Assembly: GCA_021793935.1 (NCBI GenBank)
Contig: JAJYRV010000132.1
Span: 1-6,073 of the forward strand
Origin: Actinomycetes bacterium
GTDB taxonomy: Bacteria > Actinomycetota > Actinomycetes > Actinomycetales > Beutenbergiaceae
Direction: 5' to 3'
Length of the DNA stretch: 6,073 nucleotides
The translations under genes were made by a program, and so were the position numbers. This document shows positions 1-5,786 of the stretch, piece by piece. The notes under the pieces were generated by a model. The model made no database searches. It was given only the letters and a program-made list of their open reading frames with translations, and was not told the origin of the DNA. Numbering within the stretch: the stretch's first letter is position 1; each line of letters starts with the position of its first letter.

Positions 1-570
1 GAGGAACGCCATGATGAGGATCGCAAGCAGCGGCCACAGCAGGTAGAACTGTTCCTCAACGGCGAGGGACCAGAAGTTCATGAACAGGTTCGGGGTGGCG
101 GCTTCGAAGTAGTCGGCGCCGACGGAGATCTCCACCCAGTTGTTGGAGAAGGTGAGCGCGCCCAGGATGTGCCGGCCGATCCCGAGGAGGAGGTCACCGC
201 CGGCGAAGAACGCCGCGACGGTGGAGATCGTGACGACGGTGAACAACGCGGGCAGCAGCCGCCGCGCCCGGCGCACCCAGAACCGGGGGAGGTCGATCTT
301 CCCGTTCTTGTTGAGTTCGCGTACGAGCAGCGTGGTGATGAGGAACCCGGAGATGACGAAGAAGACGTCGACGCCGATGAAGCCGCCCGGGAGGATATCG
401 GGGCGCAGGTGGAAGATGAGGACGGCGACGATCGCGAGCGCGCGCCACCCGTCGAGGCCTTCGATCCACCACCGGGCGCGGCCGGAGGTGGGGGCTTGCG
501 GCGCCGTTCGGGTGGATTCGCCCGTGTTGCGGCTCCGCGCGCGTGTGGGCGCTGGGGTGTGAGCGGTCAT
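1..570 (-). CDS. Acyltransferase family 3 membrane protein (OafA/YrhL type), N-terminal part only
   Basis: The minus strand from 570 to the window edge reads 190 codons without a stop, so the gene is cut by the left edge. Visible acyltransferase-3 signatures are GLDGWRALAI followed by FHL (residues 38-55, with the conserved Arg43 and His54), GGFIGVDVFFVISGFLI (62-78), an arginine cluster RFWVRRARRLLP (96-107), and NFWSLAVEEQFYLLWP (165-180). Hydrophobic segments lie near residues 44-60, 62-83, 105-123 and 169-190; the first 35 residues are a polar, probably cytoplasmic tail. Family members move acyl groups, often acetyl, onto cell-envelope sugars, peptidoglycan or exported small molecules across the membrane. 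Some carry a C-terminal SGNH esterase-like domain, which would lie outside the window. The substrate cannot be inferred. The ATG at 570 is supported by a strong ribosome binding site. The gene lies downstream of pcrA on the same strand, but a hairpin between them suggests separate transcription. Confidence 0.93.
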   Translation of the reverse strand, partial: MTAHTPAPTRARSRNTGESTRTAPQAPTSGRARWWIEGLDGWRALAIVAVLIFHLRPDILPGGFIGVDVFFVISGFLITTLLVRELNKNGKIDLPRFWVRRARRLLPALFTVVTISTVAAFFAGGDLLLGIGRHILGALTFSNNWVEISVGADYFEAATPNLFMNFWSLAVEEQFYLLWPLLAILIMAFL

Positions 571-574
571 CCCA

Positions 575-582
575 CCTCCTCC
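575..582 (-). promoter_or_regulatory. Strong ribosome binding site of the acyltransferase gene
   Basis: On the minus strand GGAGGAGG lies four bases (TGGG) before the ATG at 570. It is a near-perfect anti-16S match and fixes the start codon. It is much stronger than anything in front of pcrA or the small membrane gene. Confidence 0.75.
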
Positions 583-637
583 GGCGATGCCGCGGGAACT
601 ACCGGTCCCTCGTCGATGAGGTCAGTGTAAGGATGCG

Positions 638-675
638 CGCCGACATTTCCGGGGAGCACGCCCGGAGTTTCGGCG
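638..675 (-). terminator. Nested hairpin downstream of pcrA, possible terminator
   Basis: CGCCGA (638-643) pairs with TCGGCG (670-675). Inside it TCCGGG (648-653) pairs with CCCGGA (661-666) around a seven-base loop. The structure begins about 40 bases after the pcrA stop and lies before the acyltransferase start, so it could separate the two transcripts. There is no T-run after it on the minus strand (CGCATCCTTACAC follows), so it is not a textbook Rho-independent terminator. The rest of the 571-715 gap shows only a weak -10-like TACACT on the minus strand (624-629) with no convincing -35. Confidence 0.35.
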
Positions 676-715
676 AAATCGCGCTGCGGAAAGGCGACCG
701 GCCCGGAGCGTGGGG

Positions 716-3178
716 CTAGAGTTTCGTGACCGGGGTGTAGCGCAGCAGGAGTCGCTTGATCGCGCCATCGCCGAAGTCGATGTGCGCCACCGCGTTGGGC
801 GTGCCGGGCTTTTCCATGTTCACGACCCGGCCCATTCCGTAGGAGTCGTGGGTGACCCGATCACCGATGTCCAGGCTCGGCACGTCCTTGCGCGGGGTCG
901 CCGAGCCGAAGGAGGGCGCGCCGCCGGAGGACCGGACGCTTCGGGGCCCTGCGCCCTCCGTGTATCCGCCGTAGCCCGAGCGCGGGCTTCGCGGCCCGGT
1001 GGAGCGGGTGTAGGCGCCGGCCTGGCGCAGCGTGGCCATCGCGGATTCGCTGCGCTCCCATTCGATGAGTTCCTCGGGGATGTCGGCGAGGAAGCGCGAG
1101 GCGGGCAGTTCGTTCGGAACGCCCCAGGTGGTGCGCACCGCCGCCCGGGTGAGGTAGAGGCGCTCCCGGGCGCGGGTGAGGGCGACGTAGGCGAGCCGTC
1201 GTTCCTCGGCGAGCTCCTTGTGCTCCCCGAGCGAGCGGGCGTGGGGGAAGGTGCCGTCTTCCAGCCCGGTGACGAATACGCAGGCGAATTCCAGCCCTTT
1301 CGCCGTATGCACGGTCATGAGCGTGACCATCCCGGAATCGTCGTCGGGAATCTGATCGGAATCGGCGACGAGAGCGACCCGCTCGAGGAAGTCACCGAGG
1401 TCTGCCTCGGGGTTTTCGTCGGCGAATTCTTGGGCGACGGCGTGGAGTTCGGCGAGGTTCTCCACGCGGGAGGCGTCCTGGGGGTCGGTGGATTCGCGCA
1501 GGTTCGCGAGGTATCCGGAGGCGTCGAGCGCCTCGTCGAGAATCTCCGCGGCGTTCGCCCCGCTGGCGAGCAGTTCGCGCAGGCCGGCGAACATCTTCTG
1601 GAACGCGCCGAGGGCGTTGATCGCCCGAGATCCCAGCCCGATGACGTTATCGAGATCCTCCAACGCCGCGCCGAAGCTCAGGTTGTGGCGCTCGGCGTGG
1701 GCGGCGACCATCGACTCCGATTGCGCCCCGATCCCGCGTTTGGGTTCGTTGATGATCCGGCGCAGGTTCACCGAGTCGTCGGGGTTCGCGATCGCTCGGA
1801 GGTAGGCGAGGGCGTCCTTGATCTCTTTGCGTTCGTAGAACCGGGTGCCCCCGACCACGCGGTAGGGCAGGCCGCGGCGGATGAGCACCTCCTCCAGCGC
1901 CCGCGATTGGGCGTTGGTGCGGTAGAAGATGGCGACGTCCTTCGGCTGGGCATGACCGTCGTCGATAAGCCGATCGATCTCCTCGCCGATGTACCTGGCT
2001 TCGTCGTGCTCGGTGTCCGCGACGTACCCGGTGAGCGGTGCGCCCGCACCGAGATCGGTCCAGAGGTTCTTCGCTGCGCGCCCTTCGTTGCGTTCGATGA
2101 CGGCGTTCGCGGCGGAGAGGATGTTCTGGGTGGAGCGGTAGTTCTGCTCGAGCAGGATCGTGCGCGCCTCGGGATAGTCCTTCTCGAACTCGATGATGTT
2201 CCGGATCGTCGCGCCGCGGAAGGCGTAGATCGACTGGTCCGCATCCCCCACGACCGTGAGTTCCGCCGGTGGGAGCGACGGCGCCTGGTCCCCGTGCGCC
2301 GGGTTCTCGCCGCGCTCCCCGCGCTCGCCGGAGTGCTCGTAGCCGACGAGTTCGCGCACGAGCACGTACTGGGCGTGGTTGGTGTCCTGGTATTCGTCGA
2401 CGAGGACGTGCCGGAAGCGCCGTCGATAATGCTCCGCGATGTCCGGGAAGGCTTGGAGCATCGTCACGGTCATCATGATGATGTCGTCGAAGTCCAGCGC
2501 GTGGGCCTCGCGCAGCCGCTGCTGATAGCGGGTGTAGGCCTGGGCGAGGTTCTGCTCGAACGGGTTGTTCTCGCCGACGGTTTTCGCGTAGTCATCGGGG
2601 TCGATGAGCTCGTTCTTCAGGTCGGAGACCTTGCGGGAGAAGACCTTCGGGTTGAAGCGCTTGGGATCGAGGTCGAGTTCCCGGCACACGAGGGTCATGA
2701 GGCGCTGGGCATCGGCGGCGTCGTAGATGGAGAAACTGGAGCGCAGCCCGAGGTTCTTCGCCTCGCGGCGCAGGATCCGGACGCAGGCGGAGTGGAAGGT
2801 GGATACCCACATCGCCCGGGCGCGGGGGCCGACGAGCTCTTCGACGCGCTCGCGCATCTCCGCGGCGGCCTTATTCGTGAAGGTGATCGCGAGGATCTGC
2901 CCCGGCAGCGCGCGGCCCGTTGCGAGCAGATAGGCGATCCGGTGGGTGAGCACCCGGGTCTTTCCGGAGCCGGCACCGGCGATGATGAGCAGTTGCCCGC
3001 CGTCGTAGGTGACGGCTTGTTCTTGTTGCGGGTTGAGGCCGTCGGTGAGTTCGCTTGCGTCCGGGTGGGAGGCGGTTTCGTCCCACCCGTTTCGGCCCTC
3101 GCCCCACTGCAAACTGGGCAGGCTCGTCGCTTCGCGCCGCTGGTCCGGCAAAGGCAGGTCATCAAACAAGGAAGTCAT
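716..3178 (-). CDS. pcrA: ATP-dependent DNA helicase PcrA/UvrD (superfamily 1A)
   Basis: This 820-residue protein has every SF1A helicase motif in order: Q motif LNPQQEQAV (48-56), Walker A AGAGSGKT (67-74), motif Ia ITFTNKAA (98-105), Walker B VDEYQDT (260-266), motif III GDADQSIYAFRG (311-322), motif IV QNYRST (345-350), motif V VHTAKGLEF (623-631), and motif VI EERRLAYVALTRAR (658-671). No key residue is missing. PcrA/UvrD enzymes unwind DNA 3'-to-5' in nucleotide excision repair, clear recombination intermediates and resolve replication-transcription conflicts. The protein is longer than Bacillus PcrA because of a 45-residue N-terminal tail, a polar insert before motif III (about 282-305) and a Ser/Gly/Pro/Arg-rich linker (724-765). 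Residues 766-820 (SLDIGDRVTHDSYGMGRVV onward) match the C-terminal Tudor-like domain that contacts RNA polymerase in PcrA. The start at 3178 follows AGGG after a five-base spacer, and the next Met is residue 108. The membrane gene ends 101 bases upstream. Confidence 0.97.
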   Translation of the reverse strand: MTSLFDDLPLPDQRREATSLPSLQWGEGRNGWDETASHPDASELTDGLNPQQEQAVTYDGGQLLIIAGAGSGKTRVLTHRIAYLLATGRALPGQILAITFTNKAAAEMRERVEELVGPRARAMWVSTFHSACVRILRREAKNLGLRSSFSIYDAADAQRLMTLVCRELDLDPKRFNPKVFSRKVSDLKNELIDPDDYAKTVGENNPFEQNLAQAYTRYQQRLREAHALDFDDIIMMTVTMLQAFPDIAEHYRRRFRHVLVDEYQDTNHAQYVLVRELVGYEHSGERGERGENPAHGDQAPSLPPAELTVVGDADQSIYAFRGATIRNIIEFEKDYPEARTILLEQNYRSTQNILSAANAVIERNEGRAAKNLWTDLGAGAPLTGYVADTEHDEARYIGEEIDRLIDDGHAQPKDVAIFYRTNAQSRALEEVLIRRGLPYRVVGGTRFYERKEIKDALAYLRAIANPDDSVNLRRIINEPKRGIGAQSESMVAAHAERHNLSFGAALEDLDNVIGLGSRAINALGAFQKMFAGLRELLASGANAAEILDEALDASGYLANLRESTDPQDASRVENLAELHAVAQEFADENPEADLGDFLERVALVADSDQIPDDDSGMVTLMTVHTAKGLEFACVFVTGLEDGTFPHARSLGEHKELAEERRLAYVALTRARERLYLTRAAVRTTWGVPNELPASRFLADIPEELIEWERSESAMATLRQAGAYTRSTGPRSPRSGYGGYTEGAGPRSVRSSGGAPSFGSATPRKDVPSLDIGDRVTHDSYGMGRVVNMEKPGTPNAVAHIDFGDGAIKRLLLRYTPVTKL

Positions 3179-3187
3179 CGCTGCCCT

Positions 3188-3193
3188 AGCATA
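3188..3193 (-). promoter_or_regulatory. Possible -10 element close to the pcrA start
   Basis: TATGCT on the minus strand lies nine bases before the pcrA ATG. A transcript from it would begin about two or three bases ahead of the start codon, giving an almost leaderless message, a pattern common in Actinobacteria. The AGGG just downstream is the alternative start signal. No clear -35 is present 16-18 bases upstream, so this rests on one hexamer. Confidence 0.3.
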
Positions 3194-3255
3194 CGCGCCT
3201 CCCCCGACACGACGAGCGGGCCGCCCACAGGGTCAGGAGCGGCGCCGGTTATCAG

Positions 3256-3291
3256 AGCGATTTCGACGTGCGGTGCGATCTAGACGTGCGG
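3256..3291. repeat. Imperfect 18-base tandem repeat over the membrane-gene stop codon
   Basis: Two adjacent 18-base units, AGCGATTTCGACGTGCGG (3256-3273) and TGCGATCTAGACGTGCGG (3274-3291), agree at 15 of 18 positions, including a perfect final GACGTGCGG. The TAG stop of the minus-strand membrane gene (3280-3282) lies in the second unit. The matching position of the first unit reads GAA. Eighteen bases is six codons, so the duplication keeps frame. Confidence 0.8.
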
Positions 3292-3633
3292 GGATCCCCA
3301 CAGGACCGCGATGGCAACATTGACGACGACGAGGCCGGCGATCCCGCCGAGGTACCCGGCCGTCACCTTCTTCTCGTCTCGTTGGCCGAGGATCACCATG
3401 GCGGTCACGACCAACGTGATGAGGAGCTTGATGCCGATCTTCATGTGGTTAACCGTGCCATCGCCCATCTCTGCGAGCCCGACGATCAGGATCCCAGAAA
3501 TAAGCGCGGTGAGGACCCCGTGGAGCATGCCCTTGGCGACCTGGGGATTGCGCATGTTCGCGAGCGCTGAACCGAGCACCATCGCCCAACCGATGAGGTG
3601 GAGGACGATGAGAATTCCGTTAACGATACTCAT
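3280..3633 (-). CDS. Small four-helix integral membrane protein of unknown function
   Basis: This 117-residue hydrophobic protein starts at the ATG at 3633; a GTG at 3642 would add three residues (VRC). Four likely membrane helices lie near residues 4-25, 37-55, 64-83 and 93-112, joined by short polar turns. One turn is positive (QRDEKK, 84-89), which would place it in the cytoplasm. Histidines sit in or beside the first three helices (His12, His38, His63, the last in NHMKIGIKLL). This weakly recalls small haem- or metal-related membrane proteins such as SirB or CopD types, but I see no diagnostic motif and assign no function. No ribosome binding site precedes either start; a -10-like TAGCGT placed for leaderless initiation favours the ATG. 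The gene lies upstream of pcrA on the same strand and could share its transcript. Its TAG stop is inside a tandem repeat, and the frame stays open beyond it up to the pcrA start codon. Confidence 0.8.
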   Translation of the reverse strand: MSIVNGILIVLHLIGWAMVLGSALANMRNPQVAKGMLHGVLTALISGILIVGLAEMGDGTVNHMKIGIKLLITLVVTAMVILGQRDEKKVTAGYLGGIAGLVVVNVAIAVLWGSPHV

Positions 3634-3640
3634 ACAGCGC

Positions 3641-3646
3641 ACGCTA
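3641..3646 (-). promoter_or_regulatory. Possible -10 element of the membrane gene (leaderless start)
   Basis: TAGCGT on the minus strand is followed by seven bases and then the ATG at 3633, so transcription would start at or beside the start codon. This fits the absence of any Shine-Dalgarno sequence. No good -35 is visible, so confidence is low. Confidence 0.3.
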
Positions 3647-3751
3647 TCGGCTGCGCCTGGAAACTTCCTGACTAGGCGTCACAATTCTGGCGTGGTCGTG
3701 GGAACAATCACACGATTCGCGGTGGCCGCGGCTGCCCCGCCGGGCCCGTCC

Positions 3752-3841
3752 CTGACAGAGCACTGCTGCCCCGCGCCCTCGATGTCAGAGGCTCGAGGCA
3801 AACTGAGGATCGAAAGCACTGCGCGACGCAGAACCCCTCAG
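3752..3841. other. Cluster of inverted repeats in the divergent intergenic region
   Basis: The 3634-3948 gap has no convincing gene. Within it CTGACA (3752-3757) pairs with TGTCAG (3783-3788). CCTCGA (3777-3782) pairs with TCGAGG (3793-3798) around a ten-base loop and competes with the first pair. CTGAGG (3803-3808) pairs with CCTCAG (3836-3841), enclosing CTGCG-CGA-CGCAG (3819-3831). AGCACTGC also occurs twice (3759-3766 and 3815-3822). No T-run follows on either strand, so these are not clear terminators. They could fold in a transcript or bind proteins, or be chance in GC-rich DNA. Confidence 0.3.
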
Positions 3842-3860
3842 GGTCCGAACCGCTCCACTT

Positions 3861-3897
3861 CGTTATCTGTTCGTTATCGAACTGCTCTAGCGATAGC
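3861..3897. promoter_or_regulatory. Operator-like repeats just upstream of the HNH-gene promoter
   Basis: CGTTATC occurs at 3861-3867 and 3872-3878, eleven bases apart, about one helical turn. Overlapping it is a dyad GTTCG-TTAT-CGAAC (3869-3882). GTTATCG (3873-3879) is also mirrored by CGATAGC (3891-3897) with one mismatch. The cluster ends 14 bases before the -10 element TATACT, in the position of an activator or repressor site. No regulator is identified. Confidence 0.35.
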
Positions 3898-3910
3898 ACA
3901 TCCGTTCTAC

Positions 3911-3916
3911 TATACT
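3911..3916 (+). promoter_or_regulatory. Likely -10 element of the DUF222-HNH gene
   Basis: TATACT differs from the TATAAT consensus at one position and lies in the most A/T-rich stretch of the gap. Transcription would start near 3923, giving a leader of about 26 bases that contains the ribosome binding site. No good -35 hexamer lies 16-18 bases upstream; the region there overlaps the CGATAGC arm of the repeats, which suggests activator dependence or a weak promoter. Confidence 0.5.
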
Positions 3917-3936
3917 GGGGGCAGAAGCAATCCAAC

Positions 3937-3942
3937 GAAGGA
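3937..3942 (+). promoter_or_regulatory. Ribosome binding site of the DUF222-HNH gene
   Basis: GAAGGA lies six bases before the ATG at 3949. This spacing is normal, and the site decides the start, since the frame stays open upstream. Confidence 0.75.
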
Positions 3943-3948
3943 CGCACC

Positions 3949-5592
3949 ATGGCCGCCCAGCCCCTCCCCTTTCCCGAAGACGGCGAGCTCGCCGCTTCGC
4001 AGGGGCTGCGCACGCTCGAGAGCGGTGACGACGCAGCGCCAGCGGCAACCGCCCCGCTGAACCGCCTTTTGGCCGTCAACGAGGAACTCAAAGCGCTTGC
4101 CGCTCTCGATTGGGCCGCGCATGTAGATGCGAATGCCAAGGAAGCGGTGCAAGGGCTGGAGCAGATCTTCCGCAGCGCCACCGCGATCCAGGTCAGCGTC
4201 CTCGGCGCGGCAGAAACCAGCGGCAAGTGGGCGCTCGATGGGCAACGGAACTTCGACTCGTGGGTTTCTAGCCAGACGGGGACTACCCGGGGCACCGCGG
4301 GGAGAGCGGTAAAACTCTCCAAGACGCTGCAGGATGACCTACCCGCTACTCGAAAGGCGCTGGCAGAAGGCTCCATCAGTTCCGATCACGCGCAGATCAT
4401 CGCGCGCCGTTGCACGAAGACGGATAAGCATCGCAAACGACTCGCCGACCCGCGCCAAGGAGAGCAATTCCTTATCGATCACGCGAAGCAGATGGACGCG
4501 GGAAAGTTCTCAAAAGTCGCGCACGCGTGGGCGATCGAGTCGGACCCCAAAGCGGCGGAACGCCAGTGGCGCCAAGAGTCGGCGAAGGAAGAATTCACCC
4601 TCGCACCGGTGGAAGACGGCTTTCACCTCGCGGGCTGGCTCAATCCGGTCAACGGAGCCCTGCTTCAGGAAGCCCTCTCCTCACACATGGGGCGCAAGGC
4701 CGCCGACGACCTCCGCCCGATCAATGAACGCCGGGCCGAGGGGCTGATCTCTCTTGCTGCGCAATCGCTGGATTCGGGCGTGAAGATGCCCAGCGCCCGG
4801 ATCCGCCCTCATCTGACCGTGACGATGGAGTACGACACGATCGAACGTCTCGTACACGCCAGTGGGCCCCTCGCCCCGCGATCCGAGCGAAGCTGCGACG
4901 GCCCCGAACCATTCGACGAAGGGCTGTGGGCCCAGCAGTGGCGTCCCGGTGACGACCACGTCATCTCCACCACGCTCGATTATTCGAAACTTGAAGGCAC
5001 CGCTCCGGCCACGCTGCCCGACGGCACGCCGATTCCACACGGAGTGCTCGCAAAGATTGCCTGCGACTCCATGCTCACCCGAGTCGTTTTCGGTGCCGAA
5101 TCCACCGTTCTTGATGCCGGGCGCGAGGAGCGCATCTTCCCGGCCAACCAAGTGCGGGCCATCATCGCTCGAGACCGGACGTGTCGATATCCCGGCTGCG
5201 ATGCGGGCCCCGGGTTCGGCGAGATCCACCATTCATTGAGTTGGGCGAAACATAACGGAACCACGCACGTGGATCTAGGGATTTTGCTCTGCTACTTCCA
5301 CCATGGTCTCGTTCACGAGCGAGATATCGCGATCACGCGAAAACGCGGCGAATGGGTATTCACTACGCGACATGGAAAAACGATACATCCCCCTGGTCAC
5401 CGGCCACCGGAGGAGGGCGATCCGTTCAGCGTTCTCTCCGCACCCGGATCTGACTCCGAGTCCTGGTCTGAGACGGCCGGAAATCGCGAGGTCCTTGCCG
5501 ACCCAGAGCGATTATCGAGGATGCCGGCGCAGGAGCCGGGCGCGCAGTGGGAGCAGCCAGGGCTCTACTCGTGTGGCCCGCCACCGTTCTGA
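3949..5592 (+). CDS. DUF222 domain-containing HNH endonuclease-like protein (13E12 repeat family)
   Basis: This 547-residue protein combines a DUF222 region and a C-terminal HNH module. A disordered N-terminal tail (1-35) precedes a helical DUF222 block (about 38-330) that includes the typical GSISSDHAQIIA (141-152) and LAGWLNPVNGALLQEAL (227-243). The HNH module (about 402-460) has CRYPGC (Cys412, Cys417), EIHH (His427, His428) and LLCYFHHGLVH (Cys448, His451, His452). These zinc and active-site residues are intact, but the position that is Asn in relatives (LDNGILLC) is Leu443 here (VDLGILLC). The C-terminal 60 residues are polar and probably disordered. Family members are common multi-copy genes in Actinobacteria, thought to be nucleases tied to mobile DNA; in Mycobacterium tuberculosis their 13E12 repeats serve as prophage phiRv1 attachment sites. 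No intron, integrase or partner gene is next to it. Codons with A or T at the third position are frequent in the HNH part, unlike pcrA, which is compatible with transfer. Confidence 0.93.
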   Translation: MAAQPLPFPEDGELAASQGLRTLESGDDAAPAATAPLNRLLAVNEELKALAALDWAAHVDANAKEAVQGLEQIFRSATAIQVSVLGAAETSGKWALDGQRNFDSWVSSQTGTTRGTAGRAVKLSKTLQDDLPATRKALAEGSISSDHAQIIARRCTKTDKHRKRLADPRQGEQFLIDHAKQMDAGKFSKVAHAWAIESDPKAAERQWRQESAKEEFTLAPVEDGFHLAGWLNPVNGALLQEALSSHMGRKAADDLRPINERRAEGLISLAAQSLDSGVKMPSARIRPHLTVTMEYDTIERLVHASGPLAPRSERSCDGPEPFDEGLWAQQWRPGDDHVISTTLDYSKLEGTAPATLPDGTPIPHGVLAKIACDSMLTRVVFGAESTVLDAGREERIFPANQVRAIIARDRTCRYPGCDAGPGFGEIHHSLSWAKHNGTTHVDLGILLCYFHHGLVHERDIAITRKRGEWVFTTRHGKTIHPPGHRPPEEGDPFSVLSAPGSDSESWSETAGNREVLADPERLSRMPAQEPGAQWEQPGLYSCGPPPF

Positions 5593-5597
5593 GCTCC

Positions 5598-5786
5598 CTA
5601 CCCTGCCTCGGGTTCCAACTGCTCTAGGTGGATACCTTCGACGTCTTCGCAGCGAATCATGCGCCGCGGCCCGAACGCTTGCCGAAGCGCGAGGAAACCT
5701 GGATGCGGCTCGAAGCAGAACCGGAAGCTGCGAAATACCATCGGCCCCAGGGGCACCGAGAGCCGTCAGCAACCGCCGTTGCTCAT
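5598..5786 (-). pseudogene. Short, possibly interrupted reading frame at the ATGA junction
   Basis: On the minus strand an ATG (5786-5784) overlaps the TGA stop of the upstream partial gene as ATGA, a usual sign of translational coupling. The frame runs six codons (MSNGGC), meets TGA at 5768-5766, then stays open for 55 codons to TAG at 5598, encoding segments such as MVFRSFRFCFEPHPG and MIRCEDVEGIHLEQLEPEAG. An intact shorter version could start at GTG 5756 (52 residues) or ATG 5741 (47), but neither has a good ribosome binding site. A second frame (GTG 5799) also reads protein-like at first (VIPTNEQRRLLTALGAPGA), so a frameshift is another reading. I recognise no family. It could be a small live gene, a decayed gene end, or non-coding DNA. 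Its stop lies six bases from the convergent HNH gene stop. Confidence 0.3.

Noticed and set aside
140..630. Plus-strand frames opposite the acyltransferase
   Set aside because: The minus-strand frame has clear acyltransferase motifs and a strong ribosome binding site; the plus-strand frames are low-complexity Arg/Pro/Gly/Glu translations.
710..3283. An 857-codon open frame on the plus strand opposite pcrA
   Set aside because: It mirrors pcrA almost end to end and has a repetitive Gly/Val/Arg/Glu composition with no motif. Long antisense frames are expected opposite GC-rich genes.
3290..3299. Perfect ten-base palindrome GGGGATCCCC
   Set aside because: It lies inside the last codons of the membrane gene and is explained by the Trp-Gly-Ser-Pro codons; no partner site was seen.
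3869..3882. LexA (SOS) box upstream of the HNH gene
   Set aside because: The half-sites are GTTCG then CGAAC, the reverse order of the actinobacterial consensus CGAAC-N4-GTTCG, so it is not a canonical LexA site.
3311..4060. A 249-codon plus-strand frame spanning the membrane gene, the gap and the HNH start
   Set aside because: It overlaps two better-supported genes in other frames, has no ribosome binding site and shows no recognisable domain.
3708..4376. A 222-codon minus-strand frame across the HNH promoter
   Set aside because: It is antisense to the DUF222 coding start and the promoter, and its Ser/Ala/Arg-rich translation has no motif.
3949..5592. Defence-system or toxin-antitoxin reading of the HNH gene
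   Set aside because: No partner gene, antitoxin, methyltransferase or immunity gene is adjacent in the window.
5766..5771. TGC-TGA as a cysteine-selenocysteine pair in the short minus frame
   Set aside because: No selenoprotein family match or recognisable SECIS-like hairpin is apparent, so a plain stop is far simpler.
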